Below, piece after piece: positions 24,495 through 34,179 of a stretch of DNA of 64,000 nucleotides; within the stretch, counting starts at the first letter, position 1; each line of letters opens with the position of its first letter. This DNA is from Runella zeae DSM 19591 (GTDB taxonomy: Bacteria; Bacteroidota; Bacteroidia; Cytophagales; Spirosomataceae), in contig NZ_KE384037.1 in NCBI RefSeq assembly GCF_000423565.1, positions 274,115-338,114 on the forward strand, read 5' to 3'. The position numbers and the translations under genes are program-made. The notes beneath the pieces were generated by a model, which was not told where the DNA came from, did no database searches, and saw nothing but the letters and a program-made list of their open reading frames with translations.

Positions 24495-27400
24495 TCAGAA
24501 AGAAAGAGTAGCCCCACAAGTAAAGGTACGAGCGGCAGGATAAGCGTAATTATCGACACCGTATTGCACATTGCTCGTAAAATCAGAGTTTACTTCTGGG
24601 TCGAAACCACGATAAGAAGTAAACGTCCATAAGTTTTGGCCACTTATGTAAACGCGTGCCCGTTTAACAAACTTTGTCCGAAGGGGGAGTTGATAGCCCA
24701 ATGATACATTTTTGACGCGGAGAAATGAACCGTCTTCAATGTAGAATGAGTCTGTTCCAGTGTTTCGCCATTGCCGAATCGACGGCAATGTATTCGAGGG
24801 TTTATCAGCCCGCCAAGCACCCTCAATGACAGTTCGGAGTAAATTATCACTGGGGTCTGACTGTTCCATTGATTTCCGTGTGACATTCAACAGTTTGTTT
24901 CCCTGTGTACCTTGCAGAAAAATAGAAAAATCAAAAGATTGGTAAGAAAGAGTATTAGTCAGGCCAAAAATAAATTTGGGAAGTCCAGTCCCCAAAATTT
25001 GGCGGTCGGTGGCTTCATTAAAAATGCCATCTCCATTTAAGTCCTTATAACGAATAGCACCCGGCAAATCTCCCGAACGAGCCAACGTTCCTGCTGCTTT
25101 GATTTCGTCGGCTGTTTGCCAAATACCATCAAAGACATTTCCGTAAAATGAACCAACAGACTCCCCAACTTTCACGATGGAATTGCCCGTAAAAAACTGG
25201 TCAGCGTTGTTGAGTCTGATCACCTTATTACGATTAAATGAGATATTACCATTGGTTTTCCATTGAAATTTGCCGTCTATATTGACCGAATTGACGCTCA
25301 ACTCCACGCCTTTATTTTCTAAACTACCCACGTTTCTAGTAACACTTGTAAAACCAGTGGTGGCAGGTAGTTCAACACCTAACAACAAGTCTGTGGTCGT
25401 TTTGATGTAATAATCAGCGGTCAATTGAAGACGATTGTTGAATAATCCCAAATCAAAACCAGCATCAAGTTGGGCGGTTTTTTCCCAACGCAAATCTGGA
25501 TTGGCGATGCGTGAAGCCTGAATCATCAACACTTCTTGGTCACCAAATACCGTACGTGCAGTGCCATACTGTGACAATGAATTGTAAAGACCAATGCCGT
25601 CATTGCCTGTGATACCATAACTCAAGCGCAGTTTTAGCTCACTTATCCAACGGTTATTTTTTAAAAAGTTCTCATCCGAAATCCGCCAAGCAAATGCTCC
25701 TGATGGAAAAAATCCGTACTTATTATTAGCTCCAAAACGCGACGAACCATCCACTCGACCCGTTATGGTGAGCAAATAACGATCTTTGAAGCGATAATTC
25801 AGCCTTCCTAAATAGGAGTTCAAGCCCCATTCCTGCACTCCACCCGTTGATGGAAGCGGTTTGTTTGCTAACCCAATGTTGTTGGCACCAAGGGTATAAT
25901 TTGGAAAATCTTGCGCTTCGGCGTAGGTGCGTTCTTCACGATTGTTCTGAAATGTCACCCCTGCTACGGCATCCAATGTATGCTCATTAAAGGTCTTTGT
26001 ATAAGTCAAGATGTTTTCATTCAGCAAATTAATGTTGTTAGAGGTACCATTACTTCCATAGCCATTCACGGTATTAGCGATGAGTGTCTGAGGCGTATAG
26101 AAGATGTTGCGACGAGAATTGAGAATATCCGTACCTATACTGATGCGTGCAGTCAAGCCCTCCGCGAGCGTAATATCCCCAAAAACACTTCCTAGAACAC
26201 GGTCACTAGTGAGAAGATTGGTGCTAGTCCTAGCCACTGCCACAGGATTGGCGACCGAGCTAAATCCCGAACCTGGCCCTACATTTAGAAGCTGATAACT
26301 GCCCGTTGCATCATAAATAGGACTAGCAGGAGACGCTCGCAGTGCCAAGCCTACCAAGCTGCTACTGCCTACTTCGTTGACACTATTGTTATAACTACGG
26401 GTTATGGTAAAATTTGCCCCTATTTTTAGTCGATTACTGACTCTGGCATCTAAATTAATACGAGAAGTATAACGCTTGAAATTAGAAGTAATCACAATAC
26501 CGTCTTGGTTAAAATAGTTGCCACTCACAATATACCTCAACTTATCTGTCCCACCCGAAACCGATAACTGGTAATTCTGCATGGGTGCTCCCTGAAAGAT
26601 TTCTTTTTGCCAATTAGTACCCACTCCATACTCCGATGGTTTTTTGGGGTACGCTCCCGTTGGATTTCCGTAGCGTTCGGCAAAATTTAGATTTCTTAAT
26701 TGCTCGTTTTTGGCAGCAGTATGCTCCTCAGCAGTAGCCATATCAAGCATCTTGGTGACTTTTTGATAGCCATAATAAACGTCGAAATCAACCGTAGCTT
26801 GTCCTTCTTTTCCACGCTTGGTAGTGACCAATACCACTCCATTGGCACCACGAGACCCATAAATGGCCGTAGCAGAGGCATCTTTTAATATTTCGATAGA
26901 TTCGATATCATTAGGATTGATTGTCGCTAGTGGATTAGGATATAGTATTGAGTTGCCTGCTCCTGTTGCGGGGGCAGGATTAGTAACTGGAAAACCATCA
27001 ATGACATAGAGAGGGTCGTTACTAGCTGAAATAGAATTACCACCTCTGATCCGAATCGTAATTCCACCGCCAGGAGCATTGGAGGAGTTGGTTACTTGCA
27101 CTCCTGATACACGCCCTTGCAGGGCTTGGTTAAACGAACTCACGGGTTGAGCTTTCAATTCAGTCGACCCAATAGAACCCACTGCTCCCGTCAAATCTCG
27201 CTTTTTTACAGCACCATATCCCACTACTACAACTTCACTTAGGGCTTTGGTATCCGTTTTAAGACTAATATCAAATTGTGTACGATTACCTACCACTAAT
27301 TCTTGTGATTCATAACCTACAAAGCTAAAAACTAGAATTGCCTTCTCATTAGGAACGGTGATTGAAAACTCTCCATTGGGATTGGTAGTAGCTCCTCGTT

Positions 27401-27962
27401 GGGTTCCTTTCAACAAAACATTTACACCAGGCAGCGCTTCTCCTTTATCAGCATCTACCACTTTGCCTTTGATGACCTGCTCTAAGGCATTTTGATGTGA
27501 TACTCTTTGCAAAGGCGCTATTTCTTGAGAGGACTTTATTTCAACCATGGCAGCGTCCATTTCTTGCTGATTTGCAGAGGTATTTTCGGCGGCTTTTTGT
27601 GATTTTTTATCTGCAATCACTAAATAAGAACTGGTATTTACCTTCTTAAATCGCAACCCTAACGGACGTAAAATATGCGTTAAGTTTTTTTCTACATCCC
27701 ACCGATTATTGATTACTTCTGGTCTTACGGTCATCCCTTCCACCACTTTTCGCTCAAACATAATTTCCACCCCATATTGGGTTTTTAGGTCGCTAAGTAC
27801 GTCTTTGAGAAGACGAGAGGCACCATAGCGTGTCTGTTCGGTCGTCTTGTGAGGATTGTCTTGGGCTTTGGCAAAGGCTTGCGACCAGCCCAATTGCTTC
27901 CCAAAAAACAATACGCCTATCATAAGCCCCATTTTTGAGGCTTTTTGTATTTGTTTATTCAT
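24495..27962 (-). CDS. SusC-like TonB-dependent transporter with STN domain (locus B)
   Basis: 1155 aa. Signal peptide to about residue 31. The STN domain is at about 48-120 (LLKDVLSDLKTQYGVEIMFE). The regulatory-like domain shows KVVDADKGEALPGVNVLLKG and LVFSFVGYESQELVVG; the SusC linker is LSEVVVVGYGAVKKRDLTGA; the plug is at IRIRGGNSISASNDPLYVID; and the barrel ends ARTFTCGATLSF. N-terminal architecture and wording (GTQRGATTNPNGEFSITVP) closely follow the locus A SusC, in line with duplication of the sigma-FecR-SusC-SusD block. FecR ends 30 bp upstream. It is expected to import a glycan and signal to the locus B FecR. Confidence 0.95.
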   Translation of the reverse strand: MNKQIQKASKMGLMIGVLFFGKQLGWSQAFAKAQDNPHKTTEQTRYGASRLLKDVLSDLKTQYGVEIMFERKVVEGMTVRPEVINNRWDVEKNLTHILRPLGLRFKKVNTSSYLVIADKKSQKAAENTSANQQEMDAAMVEIKSSQEIAPLQRVSHQNALEQVIKGKVVDADKGEALPGVNVLLKGTQRGATTNPNGEFSITVPNEKAILVFSFVGYESQELVVGNRTQFDISLKTDTKALSEVVVVGYGAVKKRDLTGAVGSIGSTELKAQPVSSFNQALQGRVSGVQVTNSSNAPGGGITIRIRGGNSISASNDPLYVIDGFPVTNPAPATGAGNSILYPNPLATINPNDIESIEILKDASATAIYGSRGANGVVLVTTKRGKEGQATVDFDVYYGYQKVTKMLDMATAEEHTAAKNEQLRNLNFAERYGNPTGAYPKKPSEYGVGTNWQKEIFQGAPMQNYQLSVSGGTDKLRYIVSGNYFNQDGIVITSNFKRYTSRINLDARVSNRLKIGANFTITRSYNNSVNEVGSSSLVGLALRASPASPIYDATGSYQLLNVGPGSGFSSVANPVAVARTSTNLLTSDRVLGSVFGDITLAEGLTARISIGTDILNSRRNIFYTPQTLIANTVNGYGSNGTSNNINLLNENILTYTKTFNEHTLDAVAGVTFQNNREERTYAEAQDFPNYTLGANNIGLANKPLPSTGGVQEWGLNSYLGRLNYRFKDRYLLTITGRVDGSSRFGANNKYGFFPSGAFAWRISDENFLKNNRWISELKLRLSYGITGNDGIGLYNSLSQYGTARTVFGDQEVLMIQASRIANPDLRWEKTAQLDAGFDLGLFNNRLQLTADYYIKTTTDLLLGVELPATTGFTSVTRNVGSLENKGVELSVNSVNIDGKFQWKTNGNISFNRNKVIRLNNADQFFTGNSIVKVGESVGSFYGNVFDGIWQTADEIKAAGTLARSGDLPGAIRYKDLNGDGIFNEATDRQILGTGLPKFIFGLTNTLSYQSFDFSIFLQGTQGNKLLNVTRKSMEQSDPSDNLLRTVIEGAWRADKPSNTLPSIRQWRNTGTDSFYIEDGSFLRVKNVSLGYQLPLRTKFVKRARVYISGQNLWTFTSYRGFDPEVNSDFTSNVQYGVDNYAYPAARTFTCGATLSF

Positions 27963-27992
27963 AAAAACTAGAGTTGAAAGTATGCTATCGAA

Positions 27993-29006
27993 TTACTTGT
28001 CGGTCAGCTGTACGTGGTTTCCCTGTCTGACCACATTGATGTCTAAAAGTTCAGAAATAGAGCGTAACAATTCATCTACATTTTCGGCACGGAAAGAGCC
28101 CATAATTACGCGTTCGGCTAGCGGTTTTCCACTGATTTCTACCTCTAGACCATAGTTTTCTTGGAGTAGATACGCAACCTCTTGGAGGGTAGTTTCTTCA
28201 AAAACAAACCGTTTTTGTTCCCAAGCCGCATAGTTTTGGGGCTGATTGGTTACTTTTCGAGAAAGGCGATTTTGGTTATCAAGGGTTACCAAGTCACCGG
28301 GTTTCATCATCAAGTGTTTTTGGGTATTGCCTTCTCGGTATTGAACCTTTACTTTTCCTTTGTTGAGCACGACCTTAGAAATCCGCTGACGCGCATACAC
28401 CGTAAACTCCGTCCCAAGTACCACTACTTCAAAGTTTTTATCGGTTTTTACCACAAACTTTTGGTGATTGGCTTGATGTGTCACTTCAAAATTAGCCTCT
28501 CCGACTAGGAAAACTTCCCGCGCTGTTTGGCTAAAGCCAAAACGGGGGATTCTCAATGAAGAGTTGGCATTGAGGGTTACGTGAGTACCATCCTTGAGGG
28601 TTAGTGCCTCTGTTTCGCCAAAAGTTGTTTGATACGTTTGATAAAGTATATTGTCTCGAAAAAACCACCCTCCTATTGTCAACCCCCCTACTACCATTGC
28701 CGCCGTCATACCCCACTTCCACCAAATGGTTGGTTTAAGAGGCAATATCAACTCTTCTGTTTCCTCAGAAGAAACAATGAGGGGTTCAACAGACTGAGGG
28801 TTGTTTTCCAAAAAAGCTTCATATTTCAGTAATGCAGCCTCGCTATCGGGCAAGTACTGCGGATGCGTACTTTCCCATTCTTCGAGCCATTCGTAATATT
28901 GCTCTTCATTGGTCTTGAGCCATTCTTCTACTAGCTTCCGCTGGAGTGGAGAGGCTTTGGATGCAAAATAGCTAAAAACCAATTCTTTGCTTATCTCTGT
29001 TTTCAT
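27993..29006 (-). CDS. FecR family anti-sigma factor (locus B)
   Basis: 337 aa. Cytoplasmic N-terminus with ELVFSYFASKASPLQRKLVE, one membrane span (WGMTAAMVVGGLTIGGWFF), FecR domain (LKDGTHVTLNANSSLRIPRF, VFLVGEANFEVTHQANHQKF, VVVLGTEFTVYARQRISKVV) and a C-terminal DUF4974-type domain (RFVFEETTLQEVAYLLQENY). The periplasmic half is close to that of locus A (MMKPGDLVTL, PQNYAAW and FVFEETTLQEVA are shared). Such closeness raises the possibility of cross-talk between the two signalling pairs. It starts 49 bp after the sigma gene. Confidence 0.93.
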   Translation of the reverse strand: MKTEISKELVFSYFASKASPLQRKLVEEWLKTNEEQYYEWLEEWESTHPQYLPDSEAALLKYEAFLENNPQSVEPLIVSSEETEELILPLKPTIWWKWGMTAAMVVGGLTIGGWFFRDNILYQTYQTTFGETEALTLKDGTHVTLNANSSLRIPRFGFSQTAREVFLVGEANFEVTHQANHQKFVVKTDKNFEVVVLGTEFTVYARQRISKVVLNKGKVKVQYREGNTQKHLMMKPGDLVTLDNQNRLSRKVTNQPQNYAAWEQKRFVFEETTLQEVAYLLQENYGLEVEISGKPLAERVIMGSFRAENVDELLRSISELLDINVVRQGNHVQLTDK

Positions 29007-29055
29007 CGATGGTGCTTTTACTATTAAAGATGAGAATCAGGCCAAATCCCCTTAG

Positions 29056-29712
29056 TCATAAATACATTTTAAGACCGCTCCGCATGATACCCAAGGCCTT
29101 TCCTAAGTGAACTTCTACGGTTTTGATAGAGATGCTTAGTTCATCAGCTATTTCTTGGTATTTTTTACCTTCAAAACGACTCAACAAAAAAACCTTCTGA
29201 CACTGAGGAGGTAGCGTTTCGACCAATTCTTCCACCTTGCGGCATACTTCCTCGTACTGAGTGGCGTGGTCGGGCTGATGTCCCAAGGAGGATTCTCGCT
29301 GTATGGCTTGCTCTATTTCTTCGGTCTCTTTAAATTCCCATCTGAGATAATTGATAGCCTCGTTTCTCACACTCCGAAACAAATACAATCGATAAGAAGT
29401 AGCAATTGATTCATAGGCTTTTGTTTTCCAAAATTTACAGAACACATCCGCAACCAAGTCTTCGGCAATTTCTTTGGAATACACAAACCGAACGGCATGA
29501 TTACACAGGGCCTTGTGATACCGCCTAAACAATAAAGCGCATCCTTTGGAGGGATTGTCTTCAAAAGTTGATTTCAGAAAAAACTCTGTATCATGCAATC
29601 GGCCTTTTTCTGGCAATGCCTCTGTATGGTCGCTTCTCTCCCCCGACAGCAATGATGACTGAGACTGCGCAGGTTGGTCGTCGGTATAATCTGGGAAAGC
29701 CACTTGCACCAT
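29056..29712 (-). CDS. ECF RNA polymerase sigma factor (locus B)
   Basis: 218 aa from the ATG at 29712; a frame extension to a GTG at 29856 would run through the terminator hairpin at 29834-29876 and was rejected. Region 2 is CALLFRRYHKALCNHAVRFV, YSKEIAEDLVADVFCKFWKT. Region 4 is LPPQCQKVFLLSRFEGKKYQ, EIADELSISIKTVEVHLGKA. It is the first gene of locus B and forms a FecI/FecR/SusC-type signalling chain with the next two genes. Region 4 resembles that of the locus A sigma. An N-terminal tail of about 45 residues precedes region 2, rich in Ser/Gln/Glu. Confidence 0.9.
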   Translation of the reverse strand: MVQVAFPDYTDDQPAQSQSSLLSGERSDHTEALPEKGRLHDTEFFLKSTFEDNPSKGCALLFRRYHKALCNHAVRFVYSKEIAEDLVADVFCKFWKTKAYESIATSYRLYLFRSVRNEAINYLRWEFKETEEIEQAIQRESSLGHQPDHATQYEEVCRKVEELVETLPPQCQKVFLLSRFEGKKYQEIADELSISIKTVEVHLGKALGIMRSGLKMYL

Positions 29713-29833
29713 ATCAATTTTGGATAAAATTTTCTTTGACTCTTTATATAAAAGACAAGTTTCGGAAAAAGTCCCCTTAGTGTTTTGGATACTTTGTGAA
29801 ATAAATTTTTGAGTGGCCAGAATTTTATCACAA

Positions 29834-29876
29834 AAAAAGGCTTTGCTGATGCCCACACACCATACAAAGCCTTTTT
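29834..29876 (-). terminator. Intrinsic terminator of locus C
   Basis: Twelve-nt arms (AAAAAGGCTTTG / CAAAGCCTTTTT) lie 21 bp after the stop of the cytochrome gene. On the minus strand the hairpin is followed by a run of seven T. It separates the end of locus C from the start of locus B. Confidence 0.85.
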
Positions 29877-29897
29877 GAGGAAGTAATTATTTTAGGT

Positions 29898-32800
29898 TTA
29901 TTTTTCTAAAGGATGTTCACTGAGGAGTTTGGTAGTGGTATAAAAATCCTTCTTACTTTCGGTAGCCGCCCGTACTTGTTTCACCTTCTCTGGTGATACA
30001 GCAGGCGCCTGATTACCGAAAGAATTACGAACATAAGTCAACACTGCCGCTACTTCTTTGTCGTTGAGCAACCCACCGTAGGGAGTCATTGGCACTTGAC
30101 CCGCGTATTTTACGCCGTTGATTTCCAAAGGCCCCATGAGTCCTTTCAACACAATCTTGATAAGGCGTTCTTCACTGCCTTGCACCCATTTATTGCCTGT
30201 CAACGGAGGAAAACCCGACGCCGACAAACCTTTGCCATCAGCTTGGTGACAAGTGACACAGTAGCCTTCTTTGCCATAAATTTCTTTTCCCATTGCAAAT
30301 AGCTCTGCCTCCGCACCTTTGAGGTTAGATTTGGTTTCGGCTTCTTTGGCTTTCTTGACTGAGGTTCCGCTTAAGTGAGCCACCGCCGTTTCGTGGGCAT
30401 GAATCATCCACTCGTCAAGTGGTTTTTTTGCGGCTTCTGCCAAAATCGGCAAGCCTTTTTCTTTGGACAACCACGATGCGGCCACAATCGCCACTAGACG
30501 CACGCGACTGTTTTCGTCTTTTACTGCTTGCATGAGTAGCTCCGCTTGGTCAGCCACTTGATGCCCCGTGTATCTTACTACTTGTACGGCCGCCGCTCTT
30601 ACGTGATAATCTTTGGCTTTGAGCAATTGACGTAGCAATTTTTGATCGACTTTGTCCAATCCCCAGCTCACCCAAAGCCCTTCTAATAAATAGTGCTCAT
30701 AACGAGGGGCTTTTTTATCGAGTTTGGCAATCCAAGCGTTTAGTTTTGTAAGCACTTGAGCAGTATTATGCTCTCTCAATTCGCGACGCGTCCGATAACG
30801 GGTACGGTATTCGGGCAGTTTAAGGTTTTCGAGTAGCTCATCAATGCTCGCCCCATCTACTTTAGCGGGTTTGACGAGAGGACGTGAAGGATACGTAATC
30901 CGATATACCCGCCCGTGCATGTGGTCGCGGAGGGGGTCGCGGGCGTTGTGCTGCATGTGTCCAATCAGGATATTGTGCCAATCAATCACATACAAGGAGC
31001 CATCAGGTGCAAATTCCATATCTACTGGGCGGAAGTTGCGGTCTTCGCTCACAATCAAATCTACCAAATGACGGCTTTTATAACCCGTGCCATCATCTAC
31101 CATGCTATGGGCTTTGGTCCCCAAAAATCCGATGGTATTGTTGATGAGAAGTGCCCCTTGAAGTTCGTCAGGAAAATGACGGCTTGATACAAACTCCAAG
31201 CCTGAGGTAGGCCGTACCCGATGCTTATCTTCTATTAACTGAAACGACTTGTGGGTGGCTTCGCCGTAGCGAGGCAATACGCTTCCCGGAAGCATCCAAC
31301 GCACGTCAGGGCTAGAAGTTTCGGCAAAGAAAGGCTGTCCCCATTCATCAAAGGCGATTCCCCAAGGATTTGGAATAGACAACTGAGCCGTTCGTTCTAA
31401 TTTTTTGAGTTGTGGGCTATAACGATAAAATCCGCCATTGGTAGCCCTCACTGTGCCATAAGAAGTTTCTACACTTGTGTGCAAAAACACACCCTCTCCG
31501 GTATAGATAGCTCCTGAGGGATCGGCACAAAAAGCACTACTGTTGTGGTGTGTATCGTGGTCATCAAAACCACTCATGATAATTTCCACTTTATCTGCTT
31601 TATCATCGCCGTTGGTATCTGTAAAAAGCTTGAGGTTGGTTCCTTGCGAAACATATACACCTTCAGGAGCCATTTCAAAACCAAGTGGCAAATGCAAATG
31701 ATCAGCAAAAACGGTGCTTTTATCAGCCTTGCCATCACCATTGGTATCTTCAATGATGATGATTTTGTCGTTGGGCTTGGCATCGCCAGGTTTGTAATGC
31801 GGATAGCTAGGCATGGCCGCTACCCACAGACGGCCTTTGTTGTCAAACGACATCTGCATCGGCTTGGCCAAATCTGGAAACTCCTGCTCAGAAGCAAACA
31901 GTTCTATCTTAAATCCGTCTGGCACTTTGAGTTTGCTTAAGGCATCTTGGCCATAGAGATAGGTCAAACTACCATTTTTGTCAGGATTGAAATTGGTCTT
32001 CACCTCAGGCAGTGTACGGGTATTTTTATCAGCGGCGGCGAGGTCCATTTTTTTACCTTGGGTAGCGGCAAGCCATACGGCACTATCCCGAATAGAGGTC
32101 ATTTGTCGAATCTTCTCAATCTCAGCAGGATAGTTGTCGGGGCCAAAAGGATTGTAGCGACGCCCATAGACGTGTACACCGTTGGGGATTTTGTAGTCGT
32201 TGTGCCACATCCAGTTTTTTTCCAAAACCATCTCTTTTACAAGTTGACGATTCGACTCTGCTTTAGCAGAAGTTTTGCCAAATACTTTGTCGGTCAACAA
32301 AAGCGAAAACTTTTTATAGCCTTCTTCGTTGAGCTGCGAGCCATCAATCGTTAAGGGGTCTTTGCTTTCGGCGTACCATTGTTTAGAAGGGGTAAAAGCA
32401 TCCACAAAAAGTACATTGTTACGCTCCGCTACTTCTTTCATGGCTTGGGTATAAAGCCACAAGTTCTCGTTTTCTTTTTTGCCATTGGGTACATCATAAA
32501 TAGACGACAAATCTTCAAAAGCAGTCGGTGATACGATGGCAAGTTGAGGCGCTGATTTACCGTTGTATTTTTGATTCAGCGTCCATTTGATAAAGGCGTC
32601 CAATTCGGCTTTATAATTTTCTAGTCCTTCTTTGCCTTGAAAAGACTCACTGTAGCCAAACATCGCCACAATGATGTCGGTTTTGAGGCGCGTAAGCCAT
32701 TCATCAGGATATTCAAAATGCCCTTCGCTGTGAGAATTGGTTGCAAATTCGGTCTGAAATTTTTCAGCACCTGGAAAAGCCCAAGGAGTATTGCGGCTAG

Positions 32801-33056
32801 CGTGAGGGCGAAATCCGGGGGTATCGCCACCATCACACATATTACGAATCAGTAATGAATTGTCGGGATACCGAACGTACATTTCGGTTTCAAAGAATCC
32901 ATAATTCATCATTCGAGAGCCTAAATTGCCCCCAATCAACGAAATATGGCTTCCTTTTTCAACTTGCAGGGCATTGGGCGGGGTAGATTGGAAAGAACTA
33001 AATCCAATCACCATCATTCCAACTGCCACGAACAATCCCTTGATGCTTAATTTCAT
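29898..33056 (-). CDS. SGNH-like / PVC-type beta-propeller / cytochrome c fusion protein (locus C)
   Basis: 1052 aa, signal peptide 1-24. Residues 35-260 form an SGNH-hydrolase-like domain, but the Ser block reads IGGNLGSR (41-48) and the last block reads DGSQLNEEGY (238-247), so the catalytic Ser and His appear to be replaced. Residues about 375-720 are the PVC-type 'membrane-bound dehydrogenase' beta-propeller (FASEQEFPDLAKPMQMSFDN; EDTNGDGKADKSTVF; PSGAIYTGEGVF; EFAPDGSLYVIDWHNILIGH). A HEAT-like helical region follows. The C-terminus is a cytochrome c (CVTCH at 933-937, probable Met ligand in VPMTPYGG). It is probably a periplasmic or surface redox protein that takes electrons from sugar oxidation. 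It lies 62 bp behind the ThuA gene. Confidence 0.85.
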   Translation of the reverse strand: MKLSIKGLFVAVGMMVIGFSSFQSTPPNALQVEKGSHISLIGGNLGSRMMNYGFFETEMYVRYPDNSLLIRNMCDGGDTPGFRPHASRNTPWAFPGAEKFQTEFATNSHSEGHFEYPDEWLTRLKTDIIVAMFGYSESFQGKEGLENYKAELDAFIKWTLNQKYNGKSAPQLAIVSPTAFEDLSSIYDVPNGKKENENLWLYTQAMKEVAERNNVLFVDAFTPSKQWYAESKDPLTIDGSQLNEEGYKKFSLLLTDKVFGKTSAKAESNRQLVKEMVLEKNWMWHNDYKIPNGVHVYGRRYNPFGPDNYPAEIEKIRQMTSIRDSAVWLAATQGKKMDLAAADKNTRTLPEVKTNFNPDKNGSLTYLYGQDALSKLKVPDGFKIELFASEQEFPDLAKPMQMSFDNKGRLWVAAMPSYPHYKPGDAKPNDKIIIIEDTNGDGKADKSTVFADHLHLPLGFEMAPEGVYVSQGTNLKLFTDTNGDDKADKVEIIMSGFDDHDTHHNSSAFCADPSGAIYTGEGVFLHTSVETSYGTVRATNGGFYRYSPQLKKLERTAQLSIPNPWGIAFDEWGQPFFAETSSPDVRWMLPGSVLPRYGEATHKSFQLIEDKHRVRPTSGLEFVSSRHFPDELQGALLINNTIGFLGTKAHSMVDDGTGYKSRHLVDLIVSEDRNFRPVDMEFAPDGSLYVIDWHNILIGHMQHNARDPLRDHMHGRVYRITYPSRPLVKPAKVDGASIDELLENLKLPEYRTRYRTRRELREHNTAQVLTKLNAWIAKLDKKAPRYEHYLLEGLWVSWGLDKVDQKLLRQLLKAKDYHVRAAAVQVVRYTGHQVADQAELLMQAVKDENSRVRLVAIVAASWLSKEKGLPILAEAAKKPLDEWMIHAHETAVAHLSGTSVKKAKEAETKSNLKGAEAELFAMGKEIYGKEGYCVTCHQADGKGLSASGFPPLTGNKWVQGSEERLIKIVLKGLMGPLEINGVKYAGQVPMTPYGGLLNDKEVAAVLTYVRNSFGNQAPAVSPEKVKQVRAATESKKDFYTTTKLLSEHPLEK

Positions 33057-33118
33057 GGGTTTGTGGGTTTTATATGAAGGGTTTATTTTTGATTATTTGT
33101 GTTGAAAGCCAATGAGCT

Positions 33119-34018
33119 TTATTTGACAATACCTCTGTAGGGTACATTAATGTCCATTTTTCCTTTCCATTTTTTAGGAACAGACTTACCCAACAACCAG
33201 TGGATAGCATTGATAGTGAGGTGCTGCAGAGGCTCGTCTTTGAAATCTTCGGGGTGCCCGAGGGTTGTAAAAAACACCTTCGCCCCTTCTTTGTTTTTCC
33301 AAGTCCAAGCCACCGGATTGTCGATAGCCGCTTTGTCAGGATTTACGGATTTGCCCATCAATAAAACAGTGGCATCTTGAGGTGGATAATCAGGACGCAC
33401 GCGATAAAGCCAAGAACGTACATGAAATGAAGGAGCCACACCGGTAAGGATTGGATTTTTGGCAGCTTCTGGGGCAATCGTCACATCGGTGGAGCTGTTG
33501 TGTCCATAATGCGTATGGCCTGCTCTTCCCCAACCCGGAGGCGAGCCAAAAGCTCTTTCTCCAAAAGCATTCCAAACTTCTGAGGGATGCCCTTTAGGGA
33601 AATTGAAAGCATGGGTGGTAGTCCGAAAACCCATCACTGGCTTGCCCGATTTGAGGTATTCGTCGATATACTGAAGCTGCTCGGGCGGCAACTGTCGCCA
33701 GCGCAAAAAGAATATCGCCAAATCCGCTTCCCGAAGCACCTCTAAACCGGGGATATCTTTTTCGGCATTTTGGTCAGGATACGATTTGATGACTTTCGTA
33801 CGCACCCCATAATTTTTTTCTAATTCGGCCGCAATCAAGGGCAAAGTTTGCTCACCGCTATACTCATGGTCGCCAGCTACAAACACTACCAGAGGCTTTT
33901 CTTTGACTTTGGGGGTAGGTTTAGAATAGGCAAAAGCCCCGATAACAAGGGCCATAAGAAGGCATACATGGCTCACAAAGCGAGCCATAAAACGCTGATT
34001 TTTAACACTCATACTCAT
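33119..34018 (-). CDS. ThuA-like domain protein (locus C)
   Basis: 299 aa from the ATG at 34018; an ATG at 34012 and a TTG at 34027 are alternatives. The N-terminal hydrophobic segment (VCLLMALVIGAFAYS) is a signal peptide. The ThuA fold, related to class I glutamine amidotransferases, shows VVFVAGDHEYSGEQTLPLIA, LREADLAIFFLRWRQLP, GKPVMGFRTTTHAFNFPKGH, HYGHNSSTDV and FFTTLGHPEDF. ThuA proteins in rhizobia take part in trehalose/sucrose breakdown through 3-keto-sugars, and the family is often next to Gfo/Idh dehydrogenases and cytochromes. Here it sits between susD and the cytochrome fusion, in keeping with a glycoside-oxidation pathway. The precise reaction is not established. Confidence 0.88.
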   Translation of the reverse strand: MSMSVKNQRFMARFVSHVCLLMALVIGAFAYSKPTPKVKEKPLVVFVAGDHEYSGEQTLPLIAAELEKNYGVRTKVIKSYPDQNAEKDIPGLEVLREADLAIFFLRWRQLPPEQLQYIDEYLKSGKPVMGFRTTTHAFNFPKGHPSEVWNAFGERAFGSPPGWGRAGHTHYGHNSSTDVTIAPEAAKNPILTGVAPSFHVRSWLYRVRPDYPPQDATVLLMGKSVNPDKAAIDNPVAWTWKNKEGAKVFFTTLGHPEDFKDEPLQHLTINAIHWLLGKSVPKKWKGKMDINVPYRGIVK

Positions 34019-34119
34019 ATGTGGCAATGATTTGGGAGGCTTCTTTTCTCAGGCAGAAGCATTTTGTAAATGACGGATTATTTTAACAACTCTTAATAAA
34101 GAGTTAAAAGAAGGCTTTA

Positions 34120-34153
34120 TACCGTAAGCACGCCATAAAACATGCTTACGGTA
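34120..34153 (-). terminator. Attenuator-like hairpin after susD (locus C)
   Basis: Perfect 11-nt arms (TACCGTAAGCA / TGCTTACGGTA) with a 12-nt loop, 26 bp after the susD stop codon. A second small hairpin (AACTCTT / AAGAGTT, 34089-34106) follows before the ThuA gene. Neither has a strong T-run, so partial termination is the likely effect. Confidence 0.6.
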
Positions 34154-34179
34154 TCACTACTATCTACTTATTTATAAAA

